Positions 11,036-23,130 of a DNA stretch of 64,000 nt are shown here, one piece after another. Numbering within the stretch: position 1 is the stretch's first letter; each line of letters opens with the position of its first letter. The notes under the pieces were generated by a model. The model ran no database searches and was not told the origin of the DNA. It worked only from the letters and a program-made list of their open reading frames with translations. The stretch is taken from contig NC_062214.1 in NCBI RefSeq assembly GCF_902686445.1, forward strand, positions 90,500,738 to 90,564,737. Reading direction: 5' to 3'. The stretch comes from Sciurus carolinensis. Its lineage: Eukaryota; Chordata; Mammalia; Rodentia; Sciuridae. A program made the position numbers and the translations under genes.

Positions 11036-13244
11036 AATTTGGATTTTATACATAATATGAAACTCTTCCAAAACTTCGGTTTTGGTTTTTTTTCCCCAAC
11101 TTTGTATGAAGAAAATTTTCAGTCTTCCAAAAAAGTTAAAAGACTAGGATGTTGACTCTCCATCATACATTGTCACCTAGATTTTACCAGTTGTCAAAAT
11201 TTTGCATGGTGACATGTATATGTATACATATGTATGTTAGATTATGTGTATATTTAAATTATAGAACTGACAAACATTTTTTCCCTAGTAAGGGAAGTCT
11301 TTTTTTAGGTTTCTAGTTTATAGGTGTGTGATAGATTGTATCATTTGTATTATTCCACAATATGTTGTGAAGAGATTCAATTTTAATTACAATTCCAGAC
11401 AAAATGGATTTTAAATTTCTTATGAACATCAAATGTATATAAAATTCTTATTTCTAGTAGTATCATAGTTCAAGTTTCATATGGAATCATACTCCAGTTT
11501 AACTCCAACACAATTTGTTGGAGTTAAAATAGCTTTAAGAGATCGCAAAAAAGAGTGCTTTCTGCCAATAGTGTAGTTGATCAAAAACCAAGAGTAAAGA
11601 GTTTCAATCACATTTACTGAAAAGCAGTCTGCATCATGTTGTTGTGATAATTTTAGAAGTGTCACAGATATGATACTTTGAGGATTATATGTTGGCATCT
11701 TGGCTAGTTATCAGGAGAATTTAGTAGTAGAACTTCCATACTTGCTAAAACAATTCAGAATTGTTGAGCAGGACTATGAAACGGATGGTTATGGGCACCA
11801 AAAGTGTATTAAAAAAAGATGATAATGAGGTAAATTCAGAATCAGTATTTCCATGTGGTCAATCATATAACCTAAGGAGAAAACTGAACTTAAATTGTGT
11901 ACTTTTCAAGAAAAAGTCAAAGCTCTTAACAAAGGAAGTGAAGTTCACTGCCAGCCATTGTAGTCTTTCAAAGACATTTAATGTGAGATTAATCCATTTT
12001 TTTTTCAAGCTGGGATTACTAAGGCAAGAAAGTGCCATAGATATATTTTTTTTAATGATTGATTTATTTGATTTTACTCTTAAATTATTCTTAATTTAAA
12101 ATCTATAATACATAGATTTTAAAGTCCTCTACAGGCAAGTGGTTTGACTTTTAATCATGTTCTCTATCTTTATTATTTTCAACATTAGTTATTCTTTATT
12201 GATTTCTTCACACATGCCATCTATACTAACATACATACATTTGCCATGTTCTCCCAATATACATTGTCATATTTTTTATTACAATATTTTCTACATTTAC
12301 AGTATTATGGCTCTGAGACTGTTTACAGCTGAGCCTTCAGAGCATAGTTGTATTTCCTTTTTAGTATGACACCATCCTTTCTTTCAAAAGAATTATGAAC
12401 TATTCATATTTGATTTTTAAAAAATGCTTTTTCTTATTTATCTACATACCTTTCATTAATTCTTCCCCTAAAGTCTCCAAAAGAATTATAAAATTTCTAT
12501 ATCAGTAGGTAATCCATCATTTAGATTCCTTTTTTCTGCTATATATATCTCAGCTCGAAGTCAGTTACTATTTGTCTATTCACTTCTCATCTTCTAACAT
12601 GTTGACATGTCTAATCTGTTTTTTCCTCACCTATTCTCTTTGTCCTTGTTTCTTTTGTCATTTCAGTGGGGGTTGGGGAAAAGAATAGAGCTTAATGCCT
12701 ACATTTTATCTGTCATGCTAAAGTATATGTCTCTCTATATTATGCCTTTTCTCTTCACCAAGGCATTTATTTAGAACTTTTGTGATATTCTGGTAATGTG
12801 TAGAAATGTAAACTGAGTGATAATTAAGTTGATTTCTAGTTCTGACCATCTTTATCAAAGAGAATTAGTTAATCGATCATTGCCATCACTGGTGCTGAAC
12901 AACAGAGTACTGATGGATCCTATACACAACGCCATACTTTGGATGTGGCAACAAATACTCTGCTTAACAGGATCAAAGATTCAACGTTATCTTAAATAAG
13001 CAATGAGTTGAAAGAAAGTCCTAACTGTGGTTCACAAACTACAGTTCAATGTTGTACTATTCACTTTTGGATCCGATAACTTGATAGCAACAGTTCACAT
13101 GAAAAAAGATGACTGTAAATTTAATGAGAGACAAGAATGGTCCTGGGCTTCCAAAAAAGTTGTGGTAACTTTGACTGACTTAATAGATACATAAAGTTCA
13201 GATCAACTAAGTAACTTAAGTTTTAGACCTGTAAAAACCCTTAG
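11036..13244. other. unrecognised intronic sequence
   Basis: AT-rich, with a TATG/TACA-rich patch at about 11210-11250. The open frame at 11761-12099 resembles no protein I know and lacks coding signs. Confidence 0.6.
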
Positions 13245-13550
13245 TAGCCAGGCACAGTGGTGCACACCTGTAATCCCCGTGGCGTAGGAGACTGAGGCAG
13301 GAGGATCACAAGTTCAAAGCTAGCCTCAGCAAATCAGCGAGACCCTAGGCAACTCAGTGAAACCCTGTCTTTAATAAAATATGAAAAGGGGACTGGGGAT
13401 GTGGCTCAGTGGTAAAATGCTTGCCTGGCATGCATGAGGCCCTGGGTCCAAATCCCCCAGAACCAAAAAAAAAGAACTGGGAATGTGACTCAGTGGTTGA
13501 GCGCCCCTAAATTCAATCCCTTGTCCCCCCACCAAAAACAAACAAAAAAA
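13245..13550 (+). mobile_element. B1-ID-ID trimer SINE
   Basis: A B1 half is followed by two successive ID units: one at about 13390-13465 ('gccctgggtccaaatcccc') and a second at about 13475-13545 ('tgtgactcagtggttgagcg'). Either a composite element or an ID inserted in the tail of a dimer. Confidence 0.85.
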
Positions 13551-13719
13551 CCCCTTAATATTGCCCAGTTCAGTCCAACTATTATAATTCTGAAGTTGAG
13601 ATAAATTATAAATTAAATAACTTGGTTCAGGAAAAATAACCAGCTCACCACAGAATTGGAACTAGAACTCAGATCTGGCACATCCCAAACTCATTTCTGT
13701 TATACCACGTAGTCTTACC

Positions 13720-15379
13720 CCATTTACTGATGAAGCATGCAATTGAAAAACCACATGCTGAAGTGTAGTGTTTTTTAACATTAAAATAAATCTCATTACA
13801 AGCGTCATAATCATTGACATTTAATTAATTACCTATTACCAGAAAAAGATAAAATATAAAATGATCACTAATGACCTCACCTTTGAGTAACACTGTTTAG
13901 TTTCTGTTGTATACTACCCCAACCTTTATCTTTAGAGATTTTCCAGGAATTGAGGAGAAAAAGAATCAGTAAATTATTGCAAAGTACAAATTCTGAAATT
14001 TAGAGTAAACCAAGGTGAAGGATATTATAAACACTGCACTATGTTCAAATAAAGAACTACTTGTGGATTTCCATTAATACTTTGCCATTTACTCATTTAA
14101 CAATTTATATTGAGCATCTGTGTTTTGGCATTTAGTTAGACCCTGAGGGTACAAAGATTATATGTAAGACATGGACCCTACTCTCATAGAGTTCACTATT
14201 TGGAGAATTACACATATAACTATCATGTAGTCTACTCAGAAAATAATTTCTTTATGTATACAAGGATGTAATGGTGACTTAGAAGGAGAGAGTGGTATTT
14301 CAACTAGAATTTGCAAATGCCAGAAAATCTGCACAAACATACTTGAGTTTAATCTTCAAGGCTGGTATTGAACACTAAAGAAAGAAGTCCAGGGTAAGGG
14401 GAAGAACATTCTAAGAGGGAAGGATCAGTACCATACAAAAACTTGGAAGTATGAAACACAAGAAAATGTAAAAAATGCCAGTGCTACTTGGAGTGCATAT
14501 TGCTAAAATGTATGTAGTGTTCAGTGTGGAGAATTGGTTTTGGAAAATGAGGCTAGAGATGTGAGCAGAACCTGTTCTTGAGCAGCTGTGTTGGCCATAG
14601 TATAGATTTTGGACATTATTCTGTATGCCATGAGAAAACTTAGAAGGAATTACATGTTATCTTTTGGCCCCCTCACTCCCACTGAAAAAATAAATTAACT
14701 ACAGTAATTTTACTCTCCCTACCCCCAAAAGGCAAATTTTATGTATTTTTTTAAAAATGTGAAGCAACCAGTTTATCCAGCGGTACTCATATCTAAAGAA
14801 TAATGAGCACTCCTCCAGTTTGTTGGAATGGCAAAAAGCTGAGACAGTAATGCCTTGTGATTTAAGTGACTCTAAAAGTGTTTCTTTGGTTAAAGGGCTT
14901 TCCCGGGTAGTTTGGGCTAATATTGTATTGTAAAACTAGGAGTCAACATGTTAATACCTAGCAAATGAGGCTCTTTTTGAACTTGTGATGCTATTTTTTA
15001 TACTTGTTAATCTTTTTTTTTATAATAAACATGAATTAACCTAAATGATGATTAAATAATTTAGATTTGAGCATCTAGATAACAGATTTAGAATAATTCC
15101 AATTCATGAAGCTTTTGGTGTTTTATTTTTGTTTGCTGATTTGGGCATTTCTGTTGGGGTGTAGACAGTATTATAACCTCATCACAAGAACTTTGGGTAA
15201 AGTCTTTGTTTTGTTGTGTGTGTATATTTATGTATGTATACTTTCATATAAACAAAATTGGAGATATTTTCTGGGTTCTGGTGTCACTTATTGTCTGGGT
15301 TCTGCTTTTTTATTTGCTAAATTCCTATGTTTCATTCTTATGCTTTTATTTATTTACATTTTCATTCATTCATTTATTC
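13720..15379. other. unrecognised intronic sequence
   Basis: Apart from a weak L2-like trace at 14110-14200, nothing recognised. Confidence 0.55.
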
Positions 15380-15514
15380 ATTTGTAATACTGGGGATTTA
15401 ACCGAGGATGCTTTACCACTTAGTTACAACCCTGTCCCTTTTTAATTTTTATTTTGAGATAGGGTCTCATTAAGTTCCCCAGGCTGACCACACACTTCCT
15501 CTTACCTCAGTCTT
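15380..15514 (-). mobile_element. B1-ID dimer SINE, truncated
   Basis: ID half 'actggggatttaaccgagga' and part of the B1 half, antisense. Confidence 0.7.
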
Positions 15515-15551
15515 TAGGCCCATTTTTACAAATATAATGGCTTTTTTTCCC

Positions 15552-15622
15552 ACCCCAGTATTGAGTATTGAACCCAGGGCCTTGCACATGTTGGGCAAGT
15601 GCTCTGCTACATCCCCAGCCCT
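15552..15622 (-). mobile_element. ID SINE, short form
   Basis: 'attgaacccagggccttgca' to 'ctacatccccagccct', antisense. Confidence 0.8.
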
Positions 15623-15697
15623 ATCACATTCTATTTCTTGATGTGGGTTACTAGAGCTATTAACCATAAACTTGGGTTTCCAGTTACATCTAGCTTT

Positions 15698-15835
15698 TAA
15701 TTTTTATTTTTTTTATTTTTTAGTTGTAGATGGACACAGTGCCTTTATTTTGTTTATTTAGTTTTTTTTATGTGGTGCTGGGGATCAAACCCAGTGCTTC
15801 ATGCCTACTCAACCACTGAGCCACAACCCCAGCCC
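15698..15835 (-). mobile_element. ID SINE, long-tailed form, with target-site duplication
   Basis: Flanked by 'catctagcttt' at 15687-15697 and 15836-15846. Tail block 'gttgtagatggacacagtgc' and ID body antisense. Confidence 0.92.
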
Positions 15836-15846
15836 CATCTAGCTTT

Positions 15847-16769
15847 ATTATAAATAAATAGCACAATAAACATTTTCATGAAAATAGATTATTATCAGAA
15901 ATATGCCTTTTTCTGTGACTTGGATAACTCAATTTTGGGTAGAAAATATATATTGGGCAGGAAATTTACATATCCATGACAAATATACTTTTCTACCTTT
16001 ATTCTACCCTAAAATATTCATGTTTAAATGTAGTCAAGGCTAAATGTAGAATTTTGCATGAAAATTTATATAGAGCATAAGTTTGTAGTAACATAAATTA
16101 GAATTATAAATTACATTTGCTGAAATTTTTAGCTGTGTTATAGTAAAACTAAATATAGTAACGTTGTGTTAACAAGCTCCAGTTCTCTGGAACAAAACTG
16201 AGGACTAGGAAACAAACCAAAGCAATACTAAAAATAAAAAACCTCTTAGCAGCCAAAATAGATTGTTAAGATCTATGTTCTCCCAAGTTCCTGTTCTTTA
16301 GACTTTTAGTCTGGTACTTACAGCCTCTATGTTCTGTTCTTAATATACATTTCTAATAAGCTTATTCATTTTTCTTAGTCTTCTATAGACTAGAAAAACA
16401 GAAGGAAACGGATATTAATAATGCATCACTGACAGACTAATAACAGTAGAGAGTACAAATTACACAAAGGAGAACAGTGTAGGCAGAATAGCCTTACTTA
16501 CCTGATTAGCCCCTTAGAGCATTACTCAAGTGGTGAAATATAAATTATTATTCATATTGACCAAATTTATCAAGAAAAAAAAAGTCATTATTTTCTTTCT
16601 GAAACTTGGAACTTTGGAAACATTTTTATTTTAAATGATATTCCTTTTTAATTCTCAATGAGGAGGTGTCACTTATTTGGAAAATTCACTTGTATAAAAT
16701 AGCTTTAGTTGATATTGAGGTAATACTACTGAATCAAAAGACATAATACTTTGTGCTTCTGCAATACAT
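15847..16769. other. unrecognised intronic sequence
   Basis: AT-rich; nothing recognised. Confidence 0.6.
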
Positions 16770-17290
16770 ATGAAATGATATATATCTAATCTAAAAATGA
16801 AATTAAAAAGTTATTTATAATAGTATCAAAAAGAATAAAATATTTAGGGCTGGGGTTGTGGCTCAGTGATAGAATGCTTGCCTCTACCCAGTGTTCATTT
16901 TCAGTGCCACATAAATAAGTAGAAAAAAAGTATTGTGTTCATCTACAACTAAAAAAATAAATTTAAAAAAGAATAAAATATTTAGGGAATAAATTTAACA
17001 AAATGAGTGTAAATTTTATGCTCTGAAAGCTGTAAAACATCTAAGAAATTAAAGAAGATTGAGGTTGAACCCTTACCTCATACTGTGTACAAAAATGAAT
17101 GCAAAATAAGTCAGAGACTAAAAGTAAGAACTAGAACTATAAAAGTTTTAGGAGGAGGCATAAGTATAAATCTTATTGCCCTCACATCCAATCCATGACA
17201 GTGGATTCTTAGGTATGACACCAAAAGCCCAAGTAGTAGAAGAAAAATAGATATATTCAATTCATCAGAATTAAATAATTTTGTGTTAAG
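16770..17290 (+). mobile_element. old L1 fragment, ORF2 C-terminal part (sense), split by a SINE
   Basis: Contains 'aaaatatttagggaataaa' (the FLGINLTK region of L1 ORF2) and a downstream block with many stops. The ID SINE at 16850-16968 splits it and duplicates 'aagaataaaatatttaggg' on both sides. Confidence 0.6.
16850..16968 (+). mobile_element. ID SINE, long-tailed form, with target-site duplication
   Basis: 'aagaataaaatatttaggg' flanks it at 16831-16849 and 16969-16987; the terminal ggg may belong to the SINE. It interrupts an old L1. Confidence 0.92.
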
Positions 17291-17812
17291 AAAAGAACCA
17301 TCAGTTAAAATGTTCAGTGAGCTAAAAGAATATGTAAGGAATGAACTTAGAAGATACAGGAAGTGAAAGATCATTTCAATAGATGGAGATTCTGAAAAAG
17401 AACTAAACAGTAATCCTGGAAATGAAAGTTTCGATAAACCAAATTAAAAATTCATTGGAAAGCATCACCAGTAGATTAGACCACTTTAAATATAGATTCT
17501 CAGACTTTCAAGACAGTATATAAACTTGAAAATGAAGTTGATAATAAAGATGTTAAGGGACCATGACCAGAATATTCAAGAAATGTGGGATAACATTAAG
17601 AGACCAAATTTAAGATTCATTGGGGGTAGAAGGTTGCAAAGGAATGCACAATTTTGTCAGTGAAATAATAACAGAAAAATTTCCTAATCTTAGGAATGAG
17701 ATGGGAATTCAAATACAAGCAGCATATAGAACCCCAAATAGGCAAGATGAGAAAAGATCCTCTCCAAGCACATTATAAAGAAAATGACTAATATACAGAA
17801 TAAAGGACAGAA
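17290..17812 (+). mobile_element. L1 LINE fragment, ORF1 coiled-coil part (sense)
   Basis: Left piece of a degraded L1. In one frame from about 17420 it reads a coiled-coil run containing SINQIKNSLESITSRLDH, then the conserved KRPNLR and KFPNLR-type blocks of L1 ORF1p, with several stops. It is interrupted at 17803-17817 by the RPL29 retrocopy and resumes at 18515. Together with 18515-21620 this was once one element covering ORF1 and ORF2. Confidence 0.75.
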
Positions 17813-17817
17813 TTTTA
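17803..17817. repeat. 15-bp target-site duplication, left copy (RPL29 retrocopy)
   Basis: 'aaggacagaatttta' is repeated exactly at 18500-18514 and flanks the RPL29 insertion. The duplicated sequence is L1 ORF1 DNA. In the retrocopy's orientation the target begins at a TTTT/AAAA-like site, as expected for L1 endonuclease. Confidence 0.9.
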
Positions 17818-18499
17818 TTTTATTTATTTATTTATTTATTTGTTTATTTATTTTATTTATTTATTTTTTTAACAGATCCTGCCTCTGGATTTATTTATAC
17901 AAACAGCACAGGAGGACACCAGTCCCCATATATAGGGGCTTAGGGGTCACACCAGTCCTTCTGTCCTCACATTCACAGAGGTTTTTATTAAGGAGCCTTT
18001 GCAGGGACCTGGGCACCCTTGGGGGCGGGAGCCGGAGCTGATGCTGATACTGGAGCTGGAGTTGTAGCCAGGGTCTTGGCTTGGGCTTTGGCCTTTGGCC
18101 GACAGAGCCTGCGTTCCCTGGCCATGTGGGCACGAGCATGCTTCCCATGCTTGGGATGGGCAAGCAAGGCAAGGCGATCAAGTTTGCAGCTGGCACCCTT
18201 TGGCATCTTGGGCTTAACCTCCTTAGGCTTTACCAGGGCCTTGACAGCCTTAGCACGTGCACTCATGGCCTTGGCGTTGTTTGCCTGCATCTTTTTCAGG
18301 CCCTTCTTGTTGTGCTTCTTGGCAAAACGCATATTTCTCAAGAACTTGGGGTCTACCCCCTTAAGAGATTCATATCTCTGTGATCGGGGTTTCTTGATTC
18401 CATTTCTGTGCCATTTTCGGGATTGGTTGTACGTGGTATGGTTCTTGGACTTGGCCATGTCTGCACCGTAAGCCGCTGCTCCCAGAGCGGTTGAGACCC
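17818..18499 (-). pseudogene. RPL29: RPL29 retrocopy, full length with intact reading frame
   Basis: Intronless copy of the ribosomal protein L29 mRNA, antisense to CSNK1G1. The ATG is at 18458 and TAA at 17988-17990: 156 codons without a break, starting [20 protein letters not shown], then the basic body and an Ala/Pro/Lys-rich tail. The human protein is about 159 residues. The 3' UTR is present with AATAAA on the minus strand at 17890-17895, followed by a degenerate A-rich tail (plus strand 17818-17872, mostly TTTA units). Flanking 15-bp duplications prove L1-mediated insertion, here into L1 ORF1. The last codons differ from the parent (ends in KAP). No promoter is visible. Probably a processed pseudogene, although the frame is open. 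Confidence 0.93.
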
Positions 18500-18514
18500 A
18501 AGGACAGAATTTTA
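18500..18514. repeat. 15-bp target-site duplication, right copy (RPL29 retrocopy)
   Basis: Exact repeat of 17803-17817; see the RPL29 entry. Confidence 0.9.
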
Positions 18515-20027
18515 AAAGCTGCAAAAGAAAAATGGCAGATCACATTTTCAACTGAGTTTTTTGAATACAGACTCTGAGAGCCAGGAGGGCTTACATTGAT
18601 CAAGCTCTGAAAGAAAAGAGGTGTCAACCAAGACAATAATATCCAGCAAAACCATCCTTCAGAATTTAAGATGAAATAAAAACCTTTCATGAGAAGCAGA
18701 AACTAAAAGAATTTGTAAGCATTAAGCATTAGAAATAAAATTAAAATGGCAGGAAATAAAAGTCATCTCTGCATAATAACACTGACTGTAATGGTCTAAA
18801 TTCTTCAATCAAGACATAGATTGACAGATTGATTTAAACACAAGACTCAACCATATGTTGTTTGCAAGAGATTCACCTTACAGACAAAAGCCTGAAGATG
18901 AAAGAATGGAAAAAGGTATACCATGCAAATGAAACTGAAAACAAAGCCAAAATTAATGAGAAGAGACAAAGGTCACTTCCTGCTGGTTAAGGGAATCATT
19001 CAACAAGAAGATATAGTGCTTGTAAATATTTATGCCCCAAACAATGGTGCTTGTATGTGCATAAAACAAACCCTTTTTCGTATAAATCAGATAGACGACA
19101 ATATAGTAATACAGGGTGATTTCAATACCCTTCTCAGCCTTATATAGGTCATACAGACATAAACTAAGTACAGACTCTTCTGAACTGAAAAAATACCTAA
19201 CAGAAGTCTGTAGAATATTTCATTCATTAACAGTGGAATTCACTTTCTTCTTAGAAGCACATGGAATTTTCTCTCAAATAGGTCATATTTTAAGGGCACA
19301 AAGCAAATTCTAGCTAATAATAAAAATAAGATAATTCCTTACATCCTATTAGAACATAATGAAATGAAATCAGAAATCAATGACAAGATAAAAAACAAAC
19401 CATTCCAACACCTGGAGATTAAAGAAACACTTCTGGATTATAGAAGTAATCAGAGAAATAAACATTCTCAGAAATAAATTAAAATAGAGATACAACATAT
19501 CAAAAATCTCTGGGACAGCAGAAAGACAATTCTAAAAGGAATGTTTATAGCACTGAGTTCCTATGTTAAAAAAATAGAAAGATACCAAAGAGTATAATGT
19601 TACACCTCCAGGTACTGAGGAGCAGGGACCGATACCCAAATTAGTAGAAGGAAGGAAATAAGATCATAGCTGAAGTTAATGAAATTGAGAATAAAAAAAA
19701 TACAAAGAATCAGCGAAACAGAGTTGGTTCTTTGAAAAGATACAAGATTGATAAAAACCTAGCCAAACTAACCAAAAGAAAGATAAGACCCAAATCAACA
19801 AAACTAGAGATAAAAGAAAGAGATATAACTACAGATACTTTTGAAATCCAGAGGATCATTGGAAATTATTTTGGAAATGTACCTCCAATAAGCTAGTATA
19901 TCTTGAAGATATTGACAGATTCCTAGAGCAATAAGACCTACCCAAATTGAACCATGAAGATAAATGAAAACTTAAACAGACCAATATCAAGCAATGAAAT
20001 TGAAACAGCTGTTAAAAAGTTTTCCAT
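18515..20027 (+). mobile_element. L1 LINE, end of ORF1 and ORF2 endonuclease part (sense, broken)
   Basis: Continues the L1 interrupted by RPL29. From about 18790 the text is the ORF2 start. Around 18960-19310 endonuclease motifs are legible: NIYAPN, GDFNT, and a decayed catalytic-domain end where the usual RIDHIL reads QIGHIL. The expected Asp there is Gly, so the endonuclease is dead as well as frameshifted. A SINE interrupts at 20028. Confidence 0.8.
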
Positions 20028-20152
20028 GGGGCTGGGGTTGTGGCTCAGTGGTTGAGTGCTTACCTAGCATGTGTGAGGCACTGGGTTTGATTCTCAGCAC
20101 CACATATAAATAAATGAATAAAATAAAGGTTCATCAACATCTTCAAAAAAAT
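20028..20152 (+). mobile_element. ID SINE, long-tailed form
   Basis: 'gggctggggttgtggctcag' body and a shortened tail; inserted in L1 ORF2. Confidence 0.9.
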
Positions 20153-21148
20153 TTTTTCCAGTGACAAAAAACTCAGGATCACATGAATTCTCAGCTAAAT
20201 TCTACCAGAACTTTATAGAAGAACTAATGTCAGTCCTCCTCAAATTATTCCATGAAATAGAAAAGAAGGGAATACTGTCAAATTCATTCTTTGAAGCCAT
20301 TATCACCCTGATCCCAAAACCAAAGACACATCAAAGATAGAAAACTTCAGACCAATAATCCTGATGAACATAGATGCAAAAATCCTTAATAAAACGTTGG
20401 CAAACTGCATTCAATAACATTTTCATCCCAGGGATGCAAGGTTGGTTCAACACAGAAATTAATACATATAATTCATATAAATAGGGTTAAGGAGAAGAAT
20501 CACATGATTATCTCAATAGATGCAGAAACAGCATTTGACAAAATCCAGCACCCCTTCATGTTTAGAACACAAGAGAAACTAGGAATAGAAGGAATTTATC
20601 TCAACATTGTGAAGGCTGTATATGATGAACCCAAAGTCAACATTATACTCAATGGAGAAAAACTGAGAGCATTTCCTTTAAAAACAGGAATAAGATAAGG
20701 ATGTCCACTCTCATCATCCCTATTGAACATGGTCCTTGAAACTCACAGCCAGAACAATCAAGCAAGAGAAAGAAATTAAAGAAATACAAATAGAAAAAGA
20801 TGAAGTTAAATTATCTGTTTGATCATAATATGACCCTGTATTTAGAAGACCCTGAAAATTCCACCAGAAGAATTCTAGAGCTAATAAATTTAGTAATGCA
20901 GCAGGATACAAGATCAAAATATATGAATTAATTGCTGTTCTGTATTTTAATGGTGAATCTGCTGAAAAAGAAATTAGGAAAACTATCCCATTTAAAATAA
21001 CCTAAAAAAAAAAAAAAAAAACTTAGGAGGTAAAAGACTTCTATAATGAAGACTATAGAACACTGTAGATAGAAATTGAAGAAGACCTTGGAAGAAGGAA
21101 AGACTTCCCATGTCCTTGAATGGGCAGAATTAATATTATCAAAATAGC
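20153..21148 (+). mobile_element. L1 LINE, ORF2 reverse-transcriptase part (sense, broken)
   Basis: Reverse-transcriptase region of the same L1. The palm motif [13 protein letters not shown] is clear at 20504-20560, followed by [20 protein letters not shown]. The FADDM catalytic box near 20818 has decayed to F-D-H-N-M. An A-run at 21004-21021 and stops break the frame. A SINE interrupts at 21149. Confidence 0.8.
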
Positions 21149-21360
21149 CAGCTGGGTGTGGTGGCACATACCTATAATCCCAACAACTCAGGAAGCTGAG
21201 GCAGGAGGACCTAGGAGTTCAAGGCCAGCCTCAGCAACTTAGGCCCTACGCAACTCAGTGAGACTGTCTTGAAATAAAACAGAAAAGGGCTGGGGATGTG
21301 ACTCAGTGGTTAAGCGCCCGTAGGATCAATCCCCTGTCCAAAAAAAAAAAAAAAAAAAAG
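21149..21360 (+). mobile_element. B1-ID dimer SINE
   Basis: 'gctgggtgtggtggcacata' to an ID half and an A-run (21340-21359); inserted in L1 ORF2. Confidence 0.92.
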
Positions 21361-21625
21361 CCAGAATAACCAAAGCAATCCTAAGCAAGAAGGTGAATTT
21401 CACCTTCATATCTATCTATAATGGACTAATTAAAAAAAAAAAAAAACAACTATAAAGAAATGGGAAAAGACCAGTAGAATAGAGGAAAGGGAACAAGGGG
21501 AGGTAGGAGAGGAGGAAGAAAAGAGTACTGGGGATTGACTTGGAGCAAATTATATTCCATGCTTATGTAATTATGTCAAAATGAATGTATAACTATAATG
21601 CATTAATAAAAATATTTAAAAAATA
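21361..21625 (+). mobile_element. L1 LINE, ORF2 scrap and 3' end (sense)
   Basis: Short ORF2 remnant (to about 21410), then a purine-rich tract (agg/gaa, 21470-21530) and the terminal block ending 'tataatgcattaataaaa'. Most of the ORF2 C-terminus is deleted between them. Confidence 0.65.
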
Positions 21626-21629
21626 AAGA

Positions 21630-22020
21630 ACCATCAAGTCTCTTTAGTCTTGGCAGCAGAAGCAAGACAAGAAAGGGAATTTCATCGTTTGGAAAGCATC
21701 GTGATAAAGTGCACACATTGTGCTACTACTGTGACTAAGCCTACCACCTTCAGAAGTTGACCTGTGGCAAATTTTGGTGCCCTGCCAAGCACAGGAGAAA
21801 GTACAACTGGAATGCCAAGACTAAAAGACAAAATTACCTTGACTTGTCAAATGAAGTGCCTAAAAATTGCATACCACAGATTCAGGAATGGATTCTGAAA
21901 CAACACTTAAACCCAAGAGGCAGCTGTTGCAATATCTAGCTAGTCTACGAGTTTCAGTGAGTAGCCACCCAATAAATGTTCTGGTTTTTAAAAATGTGAA
22001 AAATAAATAAATAAATAAAT
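21630..22020 (+). pseudogene. RPL37: RPL37 processed pseudogene
   Basis: Intronless copy of ribosomal protein L37 mRNA. The segment 'tcatcgtttggaaagc' and the block reading YHLQK, then [14 protein letters not shown] with shifted frames, match L37. The ATG is not present at the expected place (about 21664), the first zinc-finger cysteines are altered, and stops and indels break the frame. The 3' UTR keeps AATAAA at 21971-21976, followed by an A-rich tail with AAAT units near 22000-22020. It lies just after the L1 3' end. Non-functional. Confidence 0.88.
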
Positions 22021-22039
22021 TCAAATTAAAAAATAAAAA

Positions 22040-22160
22040 TGGCCGGCGCATAGTGGCACATGCCTTTAATCACAGCAACTCAGGAGACTGAGGCAGAGGA
22101 TCACAAGTTTGAGGCCATCCTCAACAATTTAGCAAGATGATGTCTCAAGATAAAATAATA
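22040..22160 (+). mobile_element. B1 SINE, left half only
   Basis: 'catgcctttaatcacagcaa' through 'tctcaagataaaataat'; no ID half. Confidence 0.82.
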
Positions 22161-22164
22161 AAAA

Positions 22165-22565
22165 GGGAACAAAAACTCACACTTCAAATCATATGTCTAG
22201 TAAGGTACCAATTTTTAGAATATATGAAGAACTCTTCTTACAAGTCAACGACAAAAAGACAACACAATTAAATATATGGGCACAGGATCTGATAGACATT
22301 TCTCTAGACAGTAGACATCCTTTTTAGCAAGGAAAGAATAGCCCATAAGCACATGAAAAGATGTTCAACATCATTATTCATTGGGGAAATACAAATCAAA
22401 ACCATAATTATCACTTTATACCCACAAGGATGGTTAGAATCAGGAAATAAGAGTTTGCTGAGGAGGATGTGTGGAAATCAGACTTATCATACACTGCTGT
22501 TGGCAATGTCAAATGCTAAAACCACTTTGAAAAGCAGCTGGGCATTTCGTTAGAAAGTGAAAACA
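22165..22565 (+). mobile_element. old L1 fragment, ORF2 C-terminal part (sense)
   Basis: Resembles the L1 ORF2 end: MKRCSTSLF..EIQIKT and a following CGNQTYHTLLLA-type block, interrupted by stops. It is more diverged than the L1 at 17.3-21.6 kb. Confidence 0.65.
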
Positions 22566-23046
22566 ACCTGAATGTCTGTTATATTCCCTAGTGTGCAAGG
22601 TTCCTCCCCTAGTTCCTCATTGGCTGAGTACAATGTGGTGTACAGTCTTTCTGAACATCCCTTAGGTTTTACTGTCTCCTATGGGGTTATTTAAAGAATG
22701 TACCTTTAATTTAATTGTCTCCACCTCACTTTGTTCTCTTGTGATGGGAAAGCCTTCTTGGGATGAGTGCACATATGCAGTTTATCTTTGTTGGTCCGGC
22801 TGCTCCTTTCCCCTCACCTCCTATTTGTCAAGGAATCTGTTGTGAATCTGGCACACTCGGGTGTTAAGTGCTGGTAACCACCCATTTGTTCTGTTTCTCT
22901 TTTGGCTGTTTTCTTTTTACATTCCCAGTATTTTTACATTTAAAGTTAAATACCTAATTTTGAAAATGGACCACCTTTCTATTTTTCACAAAAACTAAAA
23001 CAGAGATTTGTCTTTTGTTTTTTTTCCCATGTGGTCTTTGTCTGAT
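22566..23046. other. unrecognised intronic sequence
   Basis: Nothing recognised. The stretches 23130-23465 and 23815-24212 are likewise blank. Confidence 0.55.
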
Positions 23047-23130
23047 TGTTTTTTTTTTTTTTTTTTGATGATGCAAAGGATAAAACTAAGGACCATGAAC
23101 ATGCTAGGCAAGTGCTTTATCCACAGCCTA
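23047..23130 (-). mobile_element. ID SINE, diverged
   Basis: T-run then 'catgctaggcaagtgcttta' and 'atccacagcct', antisense. Confidence 0.7.

Noticed and set aside
11761..12099. 112-codon open frame
   Set aside because: Lysine/phenylalanine-rich composition of AT-rich DNA, no homolog recognised, and no splice or start context.
17818..17880. Independent (TTTA)n microsatellite
   Set aside because: It lies between the target-site duplication and the RPL29 AATAAA signal, so it is the degenerate poly(A) tail of the retrocopy.
18019..18471. 150-codon open frame on the plus strand opposite RPL29
   Set aside because: Shadow of the GC-rich RPL29 retrocopy on the other strand; no family resemblance.
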